NCBI GenBank assembly: GCA_900768265.1
Contig: CAAGCF010000008.1
Location: forward strand, 1-64,000
DNA length: 64,000 bases
Direction of reading: 5' to 3'
From: an uncultured Collinsella sp.
Lineage (GTDB): Bacteria; Actinomycetota; Coriobacteriia; Coriobacteriales; Coriobacteriaceae
The position numbers and the translations under genes are program-made. This document shows positions 44,849-52,406 of this stretch, one piece after another. The notes below the pieces were generated by a model, which was not told where the DNA came from, did no database searches, and saw only the letters and a list, made by a program, of their open reading frames with translations. Positions within the stretch are counted from its first letter, which is position 1, and each line of letters begins with the position of its first letter.

Positions 44849-44885
44849 GAACCCGGCACTTATATGGGTGCCGGGTTCTTTTCTG
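44849..44885 (+). terminator. tuf terminator
   Basis: AGAACCCGGCAC (44849-44860) pairs perfectly with GTGCCGGGTTCT (44869-44880), then TTTCT. Confidence 0.92.
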
Positions 44886-45024
44886 CAATGGATATTGAGC
44901 CGTTGCTGGTGTCGAGAAGATCAATAATGGTCCTGGTTGCACCGTCGATTAGCTCTCGATGGCTTCATTGATGTGTTCCAAATATGAATGGATCCACCGA
45001 GAACCAATTGATTCGAGGTTTTCA

Positions 45025-45053
45025 TTGACAGCACTTACATAGAGCTGATAAAG
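45025..45053 (+). promoter_or_regulatory. Promoter of rpmG-tRNA-Trp-secE-nusG
   Basis: TTGACA (45025-45030) is followed after 16-17 nt by GATAAAG. The upstream bases GAGGTTTTCATTGACAGC nearly repeat those at the tuf operon promoter (43187-43203). Confidence 0.65.
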
Positions 45054-45099
45054 TACCATCTCGTGCCCGTACGGGGCGGAAATGAAAGGTTCAGGATAA

Positions 45100-45249
45100 A
45101 TGCGTACTCTAGTTACTCTTGCGTGCACTGAGTGCAAGCGCCGCAACTATACGACCACCAAGAACAAGTCGAACATGCCTGATCGTATGGAGATCAAGAA
45201 GTATTGCCCCTGGTGCCGTCACCACACGTTGCACAAAGAGACTCGCTAG
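45100..45249 (+). CDS. rpmG: 50S ribosomal protein L33
   Basis: A 49-residue ribosomal protein. It begins MRTLVTLACTECKRRNYTTT and ends with CPWCRHHTLHKETR, giving the four zinc-ligand cysteines in two CxxC pairs (the C+ form of L33). The gene sits between the promoter at 45025 and tRNA-Trp, and rpmG-secE-nusG is a conserved order. TTCAGGAT upstream is a weak ribosome binding site. Confidence 0.96.
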   Translation: MRTLVTLACTECKRRNYTTTKNKSNMPDRMEIKKYCPWCRHHTLHKETR

Positions 45250-45262
45250 TCTCTAGTCATAT

Positions 45263-45338
45263 ACGCCAGTAGTTCAATTGGTAGAGCATCGGTCTCCAAA
45301 ACCGAGTGTTGAGGGTTCGAGTCCTTCCTGGCGTGCCA
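45263..45338 (+). tRNA. tRNA-Trp (anticodon CCA)
   Basis: Acceptor ACGCCAG/CTGGCGT, anticodon stem TCGGT/ACCGA with loop CTCCAAA, T-arm GAGGGTTCGAGTCCTTC and encoded GCCA. Placed between rpmG and secE, as in many Gram-positive bacteria. Confidence 0.95.
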
Positions 45339-45414
45339 GTCATTATTCCGTAAGCTCCCAATTGGGGGCTTACGGTTTACTCATGTATAAGCGCATTGCG
45401 CGGAGGTAACCCAA

Positions 45415-45753
45415 ATGGCCAACAAGAAGAACAAGAAGAAGGCACAGCAGCAGGCGCCTGCCAATAACGCTGCCGCCAACTCCAAGGTTGAGGCCAAGAA
45501 GGCCGTTGCCAAGAAGAACGAGAAGGCTGCGAAGTCCAAGAAGAACGAGAAGCCTGGTTTCTTCGCCCGCACCAAGAAGTATTTCGCTTCGGTCAAGTCC
45601 GAGATGAAGCGTGTCACGTGGCCCGATAAGAAGGAGCTCGTGAACTACTCTGTCGTCGTTTGCGCTTCTCTGATCGTCGTCGGCGTCGTCATCGCTCTGC
45701 TCGATGCTGGCTTTGGCGAGGCTCTTGCTCTGTTCTCTGGATTGAGGGGCTAA
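45415..45753 (+). CDS. secE: Preprotein translocase subunit SecE
   Basis: Essential small subunit of the Sec channel. Of 112 residues the first 50 are a Lys/Ala/Asn-rich extension, followed by the conserved amphipathic helix FASVKSEMKRVTWPDKKELVNY and a single membrane helix (about residues 80-102). The long basic N-terminus resembles that of other actinobacterial SecE proteins. AGGAGG-like CGGAGG precedes the ATG, and nusG follows after 3 nt. Confidence 0.95.
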   Translation: MANKKNKKKAQQQAPANNAAANSKVEAKKAVAKKNEKAAKSKKNEKPGFFARTKKYFASVKSEMKRVTWPDKKELVNYSVVVCASLIVVGVVIALLDAGFGEALALFSGLRG

Positions 45754-45756
45754 ACC

Positions 45757-46293
45757 ATGTCTAAGCGTTGGTACGTCGTTCACACTTACTCTGGATACGA
45801 GAACCGCGTTAAGTCCGATCTCGAGCATCGCATCGAGACCATGGGCATGCAGGACCGTATCTTTGATATCGAGATTCCTATGGAGCGCGTCACCGAGATC
45901 AAAGAGGGTGGCAAGCGCGAGACCAAGGATTCTAAGATCTTCCCGGGTTATGTCCTGGTTCGCATGGAGATGGATGACGATGCGTGGACGTGTGTTCGCA
46001 ACACGCCCGGTGTCACCGGTTTCCTGGGCGGCAACGGCAAGCCCGCTCCGCTTTCCCGCGACGAGTACAACAAGATGACTCGTCGTCCCGGTAAGGGCGA
46101 TTCGCCCAAGCGCACTTCGGTCGATATTCAGGTCGGCACGTCTGTCCGCGTCACTGATGGCCCGCTTACCGACTTTGATGGCAAGGTCTCCGAGGTTAAC
46201 ACCGAGGCCGGCAAGCTTAAGGTCACGCTGATGATCTTTGGCCGCGAGACGCCGGTCGAGCTCGACTTTAACCAGGTCGCTGTCATCGCTTAA
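45757..46293 (+). CDS. nusG: Transcription termination/antitermination protein NusG
   Basis: Binds RNA polymerase and couples transcription with translation or Rho. The 178 residues start RWYVVHTYSGYENRVK (NGN domain), have FPGYVLVRMEMDDDAWTCVRNTPGVTGFLG, and end with a KOW domain (VRVTDGPLTDFDGKVSEV). The length is standard, with no insertion. Confidence 0.97.
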   Translation: MSKRWYVVHTYSGYENRVKSDLEHRIETMGMQDRIFDIEIPMERVTEIKEGGKRETKDSKIFPGYVLVRMEMDDDAWTCVRNTPGVTGFLGGNGKPAPLSRDEYNKMTRRPGKGDSPKRTSVDIQVGTSVRVTDGPLTDFDGKVSEVNTEAGKLKVTLMIFGRETPVELDFNQVAVIA

Positions 46294-46413
46294 GTTTTCG
46301 TCCGTTCGCGCGAGCGTGCTTCTTCTGTGACTGCTCATCTCAGGAGTGCTTCTAACACGTGCGTGCTTACGATATAGCAAGTACTTCACACTCGTGATTC
46401 GAAAGGAATGACC

Positions 46414-46842
46414 ATGGCTGAGAAGAAGGTTGCCAACGTCATTAAGCTCCAGATTCCTGCTGGTGCAGCTAACCCCGCTCCTCCCGTCGGCCCCGCCCTG
46501 GGCGCTGCTGGCGTGAACATCATGCAGTTCTGCCAGGCCTTTAACGCCGAGACGCAGGACAAGAAGGGCGACATCATCCCCGTTGAGATTTCTGTCTACG
46601 AGGATAAGTCCTTCTCCTTCATCACCAAGACCCCGCCGGCGGCTCACCTCATCAAGAAGGAGCTGAACCTCAAGTCTGGTTCCGCTAAGCCCCAGGCTGA
46701 CAAGGTTGGTCAGCTCTCCCAGGAGCAGCTCACCAAGATCGCCGAGATCAAGATGCCGGACCTCAATGCCAACGACATTGACGCCGCCAAGAAGATCATC
46801 GCCGGTACCGCCCGTTCCATGGGCGTCACCATCGCTGAGTAG
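46414..46842 (+). CDS. rplK: 50S ribosomal protein L11
   Basis: A 142-residue component of the GTPase-associated centre. It begins KVANVIKLQIPAGAANPAPP and contains GPALGAAGVNIMQFCQAFNA and the C-terminal KIAEIKMPDLNANDIDAAKK, followed by IIAGTARSMGV. The ATG at 46414 is preferred because AAAGGA lies six nt upstream, whereas the ATG at 46408 is too close. Followed by rplA. Confidence 0.97.
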   Translation: MAEKKVANVIKLQIPAGAANPAPPVGPALGAAGVNIMQFCQAFNAETQDKKGDIIPVEISVYEDKSFSFITKTPPAAHLIKKELNLKSGSAKPQADKVGQLSQEQLTKIAEIKMPDLNANDIDAAKKIIAGTARSMGVTIAE

Positions 46843-46860
46843 CGATTTCTTTAGGTAATG

Positions 46861-46887
46861 ACGGGTGCTCCGACCGGGGCGCCCGTT
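46861..46887 (+). promoter_or_regulatory. Hairpin in the rplK-rplA gap
   Basis: ACGGG-GC pairs with GC-GCCCGT around CCGACCGG, about 19 nt after rplK. There is no strong T-run. It may be a partial terminator or a site for feedback by L1; neither can be decided from sequence. Confidence 0.4.
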
Positions 46888-46959
46888 ATATGTGTGCAAT
46901 AGGGCACACGATACGATGTGGGAGGGCTCACGCCCGTTTAACCACAGGAGGTAATGCAC

Positions 46960-47667
46960 ATGGCTAAGCATGGTAAGAGCTATAACGCCGCTGCCGAGAA
47001 GATCGACCGCGCCACGCTCTACACCCCCCTTCAGGCTGCCAAGCTCATCAAGGAGCTCGACACCGCCAAGTTCGACGAGACCGTCGAGGCCCACTTCCGT
47101 CTGGGCATCGATACTCGTAAGGCTGACCAGAACATCCGTGGTTCCATCTCCCTGCCCCACGGCACTGGCAAGACCGTTCGTGTTGCCGTCTTCGCCGAGG
47201 GCGAGAAGGCCCGCGAGGCCGAGGCTGCCGGCGCCGACATCATCGGTTCCGACGAGCTCGTCGCCCAGATCCAGAAGGGCGAGATCAACTTCGACGCTGC
47301 TATCGCTACGCCGAACATGATGGCCAAGGTTGGCCGCATCGGTAAGATCCTTGGTCCCCGTGGCCTCATGCCGAACCCCAAGCTCGGCACCGTGACCATG
47401 GACGTCGCCAAGATGGTCTCTGAGCTCAAGGCCGGCCGCGTTGAGTATCGCGCCGACCGTTACGGCATCTGCCACGTGCCCCTGGGCAAGAAGTCCTTCT
47501 CTGAGCAGCAGCTCGTCGAGAACTACGCTGCCCTGTACACCGAGATCCTGCGCGTCAAGCCCTCTTCTGCTAAGGGCAAGTACGTCAAGTCCATCTCCGT
47601 GTCTTCCACCATGGGCCCTGGCGTCAAGGTCGATCCCGCTGTCCAGCGTGACTTCCTGGCTGAGTAA
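46960..47667 (+). CDS. rplA: 50S ribosomal protein L1
   Basis: A 235-residue L1-stalk protein and usual autoregulator of the L11 operon. It shows KFDETVEAHFRLGIDTRKADQ, RGSISLPHGTGKTVRVAVF, MPNPKLGTVT and SVSSTMGPGVKVD. The ATG at 46960 has CAGGAGG eight nt upstream; an in-frame ATG at 46954 is only 2 nt from it. It ends at a strong terminator; rplJ and rplL are not in the window after it. Confidence 0.97.
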   Translation: MAKHGKSYNAAAEKIDRATLYTPLQAAKLIKELDTAKFDETVEAHFRLGIDTRKADQNIRGSISLPHGTGKTVRVAVFAEGEKAREAEAAGADIIGSDELVAQIQKGEINFDAAIATPNMMAKVGRIGKILGPRGLMPNPKLGTVTMDVAKMVSELKAGRVEYRADRYGICHVPLGKKSFSEQQLVENYAALYTEILRVKPSSAKGKYVKSISVSSTMGPGVKVDPAVQRDFLAE

Positions 47668-47703
47668 CTTTTAGTTACTGCCTGAGCAAAGCAAGCATTG
47701 CTA

Positions 47704-47742
47704 AAGAAACCCGGTTCTGCCTCGTGCAGGACCGGGTTTCTT
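47704..47742 (+). terminator. rplA terminator
   Basis: AAGAAACCCGGTTCTGC (47704-47720) pairs with GCAGGACCGGGTTTCTT (47726-47742), one imperfect position, loop CTCGT. Confidence 0.9.
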
Positions 47743-47757
47743 GCTATCTCGGGCCAA

Positions 47758-47794
47758 AACCGCCACAGAGGTGCCTGTCCCCTTTGTGGTGGTT
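47758..47794 (-). repeat. REP-like palindrome B2 at the metallophosphoesterase stop
   Basis: AACCGCCACAGAGG and CCTTTGTGGTGGTT pair (two G-U pairs in the plus-strand RNA) around TGCCTGTCC. On the minus strand the conserved GGGGACAGG lies in the loop, and the arm includes the last bases of the TAA stop of the gene ending at 47793. Confidence 0.75.
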
Positions 47795-48503
47795 ACCAGG
47801 GTGTTCTGGCGGTAGAGGACTCGATTGCCTCGTGGCGCTTAAGCTCGCGGCGCATGGTTTGCGAGTTGAGCCAAGCTGCCTGCCAGCCACGGATGGGGTA
47901 GCGCGCTTCGTCAAGCTCAAACTGCGTATAGCCGCAGGCGTTGATGATCGTTGTCCCGCATGCATGCTGGCGCTCACGCTGAAAGTCGCGACCATAGCAT
48001 TGGTGCACATGCCCGTGCACCATGTAGTCGGGGTTCCAGGATTCGAGCGCTGTGTTAAAGCATTCGAATCCTCGATGTGGCAGATCATCCAGATCGCCCA
48101 CGCCGGCGGCGGGTGCATGGGTGAGCAAGATATCGCAGCCGCCGACCATCCTCACTTTGCGGGACAGCTTGCGCATACGCTTGGTCATCTCGCGCTCGGT
48201 GTACATGTTGGCACCGTCTCGATAGCGCATGGAGCCGCCAAGCCCCGCAATGCGGACGCCGCGATACACGTACACGGTGTCTTCGACACAGATGCAGCCG
48301 CCCGGTGCATGACGTGCATAGCGGTCATCGTGGTTGCCGCGCACGTAGATGAGCGGCTTGTTGATGACCGTAACCAAAAACTCAAGATAGTCCGGGTCCA
48401 GGTCGCCAGCGGACAAAATCAGGTCGACACCCTCAAAGCGTTCCTTGCGAAAACACTCCCATAGGCATCGTTCTTCGGTATCGGCTATGGCAAGGATTTT
48501 CAT
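47793..48503 (-). CDS. Metallophosphoesterase
   Basis: A 236-residue calcineurin-like phosphoesterase. The metal-site motifs are in order: the DTEE segment near residue 8, AGDLD, VRGNHDD, LTHAP and HGHVHQ. The first Asp-x-His motif is altered (ADTEERCL rather than GDxH), which may change metal binding. Substrate unknown. The start overlaps the stop of the upstream BMP-domain gene (ATGA), so the pair is an operon. The stop lies in a palindromic repeat. Confidence 0.85.
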   Translation of the reverse strand: MKILAIADTEERCLWECFRKERFEGVDLILSAGDLDPDYLEFLVTVINKPLIYVRGNHDDRYARHAPGGCICVEDTVYVYRGVRIAGLGGSMRYRDGANMYTEREMTKRMRKLSRKVRMVGGCDILLTHAPAAGVGDLDDLPHRGFECFNTALESWNPDYMVHGHVHQCYGRDFQRERQHACGTTIINACGYTQFELDEARYPIRGWQAAWLNSQTMRRELKRHEAIESSTARTPW

Positions 48504-50416
48504 AGGGCGCGGACTTTCGGCTCATCGTCGAGTTGCGGTATCGTGCCCACCACGTTGTCGGCCAGCCAGTCCATCTCGACGATTTGCGTGCTCGGCAGCG
48601 GGGGAAAGCCTTCGATCTGCACCACGCCGTCTTGGCTATGGAGCTCGCCGCCAAAGGGGTTGATGGAGCCCTCTACGATGCCATTGCGGAGCAGCTGCAC
48701 CAGTTTGCGCGTCTGATAGGGCAGGCCCGGAGCGTAGCGAATGTCGATAACGCCCGAGCTCATGCCGTACCAGTAGTTGACGGCGCGAACCTGATTGTCG
48801 TCACTGGTCTCATCCCAGGTGCCATGCAGCAGGCTTCGCACGATAAGCTCGTAGTATCGGCCCCAGTTCCATACCGGCATGGCGATGCCGACGACCTTGC
48901 CATCGACCAGGCGGTGAAGTCCGTAGGCCGTAGGGTCTTCGAGCGACTTTGACATGTCAGCGCCGGTCATAACACTCACGCCTTCGCGGCACATGGCCTC
49001 GGCAAGGCCACCGGCGGGCACATCGCCCCAGGTCAGGATAATTTGCGCGCGGGGGTCGAGCAGCGAGGCCCCGATGGCAAAGGCGTTGATCTCGCTAAGT
49101 GCGCCCGACGCAAAGACCGACGCGTGGTAGCCAATGCGATGGTTGTCCGCCATGCTGGCCGCAAGGGCGCCCAGCAGAAACTTTGCTTCGTACATCTTTC
49201 CAAAATACGAGCGCACGCTTTGGTGGGGAAGGCCGATAGAGCAGTTGAGGAATCGCACCTGGGGATACTCGACGGCAGCCCTGAGCGTATATTCCATCAG
49301 GCGGTGCGAGGTCGAGAAGATGACGTTATCTCCATGTTTGACAGCCGTTTCCACGGCGGCGTAGAACACGTCCGGATCGTGGCAGTCCTCGAATGCCTCG
49401 GTGCGCACGATGCCGCCAAAGTGCTCGTCGAGATACTGGCGCCCTTGGTCGTGCAGACTGTCCCAGCTCGACGTAGCGCAGGGGAATTCATGGATAAAGG
49501 CGATGTGCAGGGGGTTGGCAGCCGAGTAGACGGTCTTGCCCATAAAGAAGTTGAGCACGCCGGAGGTGGACTTGGCGGGCGCCTCTTCCTCATCGACGCT
49601 CGGTGCTTCGACAAGATCGACCTTGTCCTCGTCATTTTTGCCGGCAATGACCAGCTCGCGCCAAATCTTGCACAGGCGGTTTACGACGATGTCCGTCGGC
49701 GTATCCAGCAGACGGTCTTGGTTGTACACGTTGAGGTAGACGAGCATGGCGTCGGCGGGCGTAATGTCCAGATGGTCGCCGCCGGCGCGCAGGTAGGCGC
49801 GTTTAAAGAGTAAGAAGGTGTGGCGAAGGTAGTCGACCTTTTTCTGCGGCCATTTTTCGATAAGGTTTTGACCGAGCATCTTGGCGAGCGTCTCGTAGCT
49901 TCCCTCGCGCGAGAACTCGATTTCGTATAGGGGGCAGACGCGCCAAAACGTGCAGAACTCACCGTACAGACGGCTTTCGACGGAATCCCATTTTCCGGGG
50001 TAGAGGCGGGTGACCTTGGCCGAAACCGTCGGGGCGTCCAGGAATTTGAGGACGCTGACGCGCTTGTTGCCCTCTTGGACGTAAAACCGATGCATGAACT
50101 CGGTGACGATGATGGGGTCGCGATAGCCCTCGGTCACCTGGATATCGTAGAGGTTGGACCACTTGCGGGCGAACTCGGTGCTAAATGGCAACAGGGGCAT
50201 AAAGTTGCACGAAAAGGCAGACTGACGGCCCTTGGTAACCGTGCCGACGACCATTTCGAGCGGAATGTCCCTTAGGCCGACGCTCTCTCGCTGACCTAAG
50301 GGGAGCTGGGCAACGAGGCTATCGAGGTCCGTAAGGTACGGGTGTTCGCTTTGGCTGATGGCGTGACGGCGTCCCTGCTCGCCGCGCTTGCGTGCTTGAC
50401 GATAGGCCTCTTCCAT
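48500..50416 (-). CDS. BMP/PnrA-type binding-domain protein with N-terminal ParB-like region, no signal peptide
   Basis: A 638-residue protein of unusual build. Residues about 40-140 contain YRDPIIVTEFMHRFYVQEGNKRVSVLKFL, which resembles the ParB/sulfiredoxin-like fold. Residues about 140-290 are helical with unknown relation. From about residue 300, NPLHIAFIHEFPCATSSWDS starts a BMP-type periplasmic-binding fold, continuing with VRSYFGKMYEAKFLLGALAA and ADNHRIGY. BMP proteins are normally secreted lipoproteins that bind nucleosides, but no signal or lipobox is present, so a cytoplasmic sensor or regulator is inferred. Translationally coupled to a metallophosphoesterase. Confidence 0.75.
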   Translation of the reverse strand: MEEAYRQARKRGEQGRRHAISQSEHPYLTDLDSLVAQLPLGQRESVGLRDIPLEMVVGTVTKGRQSAFSCNFMPLLPFSTEFARKWSNLYDIQVTEGYRDPIIVTEFMHRFYVQEGNKRVSVLKFLDAPTVSAKVTRLYPGKWDSVESRLYGEFCTFWRVCPLYEIEFSREGSYETLAKMLGQNLIEKWPQKKVDYLRHTFLLFKRAYLRAGGDHLDITPADAMLVYLNVYNQDRLLDTPTDIVVNRLCKIWRELVIAGKNDEDKVDLVEAPSVDEEEAPAKSTSGVLNFFMGKTVYSAANPLHIAFIHEFPCATSSWDSLHDQGRQYLDEHFGGIVRTEAFEDCHDPDVFYAAVETAVKHGDNVIFSTSHRLMEYTLRAAVEYPQVRFLNCSIGLPHQSVRSYFGKMYEAKFLLGALAASMADNHRIGYHASVFASGALSEINAFAIGASLLDPRAQIILTWGDVPAGGLAEAMCREGVSVMTGADMSKSLEDPTAYGLHRLVDGKVVGIAMPVWNWGRYYELIVRSLLHGTWDETSDDNQVRAVNYWYGMSSGVIDIRYAPGLPYQTRKLVQLLRNGIVEGSINPFGGELHSQDGVVQIEGFPPLPSTQIVEMDWLADNVVGTIPQLDDEPKVRAL

Positions 50417-50472
50417 GGTGTCTACTCCCTTAGTCGTTTAAACAACGATATGAACCATGGTACCACGATGCG

Positions 50473-50511
50473 AAACCACCACAAAGGTGCCTGTCCCCTT
50501 TGTGGTGGTTT
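50473..50511 (-). repeat. REP-like palindrome B3 at the MscS gene stop
   Basis: AAACCACCACAAAGG (50473-50487) and CCTTTGTGGTGGTTT (50497-50511) form a perfect 15-bp stem around TGCCTGTCC. The minus-strand stop codon of the MscS gene (50511-50513) touches the arm. Arms are the same type as B2 but without G-U pairs. Confidence 0.85.
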
Positions 50512-51278
50512 TAGGCGATGATGGGGGCGATGGCGCGGATGCAGGCGTCGGCTGCCGTGAAAGTGGTGCTGTCGTCGCTGACGATAAAGATGATTTTGCC
50601 CTTGACGCCAAAGTCGCCGATCTCGCTAAAGAGCACGTAGGGCTCCTTGTCAAAGCCAGAGATGGGAAGCACCGCGGCCTTGGTGGCGTCGGTAAGCTCA
50701 TCTGCCAGCGCGTCCAACGAGGCCCACTTGGACGTGTCCTTTACGGCAACGGGCACGGCAACGCGCCCAAAGGGCATGAGGTGCACGAGCGTGTTCTTGG
50801 AGATATTTGAGTTGGGGACGATGATGGTCTGCCCGCAGGCGTCCTCGATGGTCGTATGGCGCCAGGTGATATCTTGGACCACGCCCGACACGCCGCCGAC
50901 CTCGATATTGTCGCCGGGTTTGATGATCCCCATAAAGGTCACCTGCATGCCACCGATAAGGTTTGACAGCGTGTCCTGAAAGCCGAGCGAGATGGCGATG
51001 CCGCCGACGCCAAGAGCGGCGACGAGGGCGTTTGCGTTAATGCCAAAGCAGTTGTCGAGGATAAAGCTGCCGCCGATCGTCCATATGACGGCGCGCGCGA
51101 TGTTGATGAAGATGCTGGATGAAGGGAGTGGGTTATCGTCTCGGTTAAGCAGATGGTGCAGGGTCTTGGATGCGACCTTGGCGGCGATGGCGGTGCCTAT
51201 CGCCAAGATGCCAGCCCAGATGATGTTGTGGACCCATCGTTGCGCAAAGAAATGAAGAATTGGCTCAAACAATTCCAT
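50511..51278 (-). CDS. Small-conductance mechanosensitive channel (MscS family)
   Basis: A 255-residue tension-gated channel that releases solutes on osmotic downshock. Two or three helices lead to the pore helix region with LVAALGVGGIAISLGFQDTLSN, followed by the beta domain GIIKPGDNIEVGGVSGVVQDI and the cytoplasmic vestibule. The length is near that of E. coli MscS (286). The start at 51278 follows GAGGAGG; the ATG at 51296 overlaps that site. Confidence 0.9.
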   Translation of the reverse strand: MELFEPILHFFAQRWVHNIIWAGILAIGTAIAAKVASKTLHHLLNRDDNPLPSSSIFINIARAVIWTIGGSFILDNCFGINANALVAALGVGGIAISLGFQDTLSNLIGGMQVTFMGIIKPGDNIEVGGVSGVVQDITWRHTTIEDACGQTIIVPNSNISKNTLVHLMPFGRVAVPVAVKDTSKWASLDALADELTDATKAAVLPISGFDKEPYVLFSEIGDFGVKGKIIFIVSDDSTTFTAADACIRAIAPIIA

Positions 51279-51518
51279 GTAGGGAAACCTCCTCATGATC
51301 GTTCAACCATGATACCCACCAAGAAGCCTGTCCGATCACATCGGACGCGCCGATAACTTGAAATAGGGTGACCGCGGTGGCGCAAGCTGGGGCACCGGCG
51401 AGCACGTCGGCAAGGAGTGCGGCGGTCAAGCAAGACGGGGAAGAGGTCTTCTCATGGCAGTTTCCTTAGTTCTTAACCAGTGGTCCCTGCTGACGCTGGA
51501 TTATCGACATAATATGCG
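51279..51518. other. Gene-free stretch upstream of the MscS gene
   Basis: With the palindromes B4 and B5 this makes up the 333-nt gap between the MscS and ABC ATPase genes. TCCGATCACATCGGA is a small palindrome near 51330. No open frame, RNA gene or convincing promoter could be supported here. Confidence 0.4.
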
Positions 51519-51558
51519 AAAACCGCCGCAAAGGTGTCTGTCCCTTTGCGGCGGTTTT
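51519..51558 (-). repeat. REP-like palindrome B4
   Basis: AAAACCGCCGCAAAGG (51519-51534) and CCTTTGCGGCGGTTTT (51543-51558) are exact inverted copies around TGTCTGTC. Relative to B3, two paired positions have changed on both arms, so pairing is kept. Confidence 0.85.
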
Positions 51559-51566
51559 GACGTTTG

Positions 51567-51610
51567 CCCAGATAAAAACTGCCAAAATAAACCTGTCCCC
51601 TTTTGGTAGG
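51567..51610 (-). repeat. REP-like palindrome B5 at the ABC ATPase stop
   Basis: Reverse complement of B1 (17025-17068) with four differences over 44 nt. Arms CTGCCAAAA/TTTTGGTAG enclose the CCTGTCCCC core. It ends one nt from the stop codon of the ABC ATPase gene at 51612. Confidence 0.82.
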
Positions 51611-51611
51611 T

Positions 51612-52406
51612 TTAGCTCAGCAGCATGCGGTCGTTGACGAGCTCGCCGCCCGAGACCTCCTCGAACTTCTGGAGCAGGTCGGCGACGGTGAGCGACTTTT
51701 TCTCGTCGCCGGCCACGTCGTAGATCACGTGGCCTTCGTGCATCATAATCAGGCGATTGCCCAGACGGATGGCGTCGTTCATGTTGTGCGTGACCATGAG
51801 CGTGGTCAGGTGGTTCTCGTCGACAATCTCCTCGGTCAGGTTGAGTACCTTAGAAGCCGTCTTGGGGTCGAGTGCGGCGGTGTGCTCGTCGAGCAGCAGC
51901 AGGCGCGGCTTGGTGAGCGTGGCCATCAGCAGGGTGAGTGCCTGGCGCTGGCCGCCCGAGAGCAGACCGACCTTGGCGTTGAGGCGTGTGTCCAGGCCAA
52001 GGTCCAGGCGTTTGAGCAGCTCAACGTACTCGTCCTTCTCGGCCTTGGTGACGCCCCACGAAAGACCGCGACGCTGACCGCGACGCTTGGCGAGAGCTAA
52101 ATTCTCGGCAATCTGCATGTCGGCTGCGGTGCCGCGCATGGGGTCCTGGAACACACGGCCCAGGTACTTGGCGCGCTGCGACTCGCTCAGACGCGAGATA
52201 TCGTTGCCGTCGAGCTCGATAACGCCCGAATCGAGCGGATACACGCCGGCAATCATGTTGAGCAGCGTGGACTTGCCGGCGCCGTTGCCGCCGATCACGG
52301 TTACAAAGTCGCCATCATTCAGGGTAAGGTCGACGCCGGTGAGTGCGCGCTTCTCGGTGACGGTGCCCTTGTTAAAGGTCTTCTTGACGTGCGAGAGCTT
52401 AAGCAT
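51612..52406 (-). CDS. ABC transporter ATP-binding protein (TrpZ-type)
   Basis: A 264-residue ATPase of an amino-acid/organic-solute importer. Walker A is GGNGAGKST, the signature is LSGGQRQALTL, Walker B is LLLLDEHTAALDP and the switch is MVTHNMNDA. Walker B ends DEH where most have DEP, as is common in this subgroup. The ATG at 52406 lies nine nt from GGGAG and overlaps the permease end by 8 nt. It belongs to an importer with the two genes upstream on the minus strand. Confidence 0.9.
   Translation of the reverse strand: MLKLSHVKKTFNKGTVTEKRALTGVDLTLNDGDFVTVIGGNGAGKSTLLNMIAGVYPLDSGVIELDGNDISRLSESQRAKYLGRVFQDPMRGTAADMQIAENLALAKRRGQRRGLSWGVTKAEKDEYVELLKRLDLGLDTRLNAKVGLLSGGQRQALTLLMATLTKPRLLLLDEHTAALDPKTASKVLNLTEEIVDENHLTTLMVTHNMNDAIRLGNRLIMMHEGHVIYDVAGDEKKSLTVADLLQKFEEVSGGELVNDRMLLS

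Noticed and set aside
45370..47475. 701-codon minus-strand frame opposite secE-nusG-rplK-rplA
   Set aside because: Shadow frame through ribosomal protein genes and intergenic terminators; no credible start or domain.
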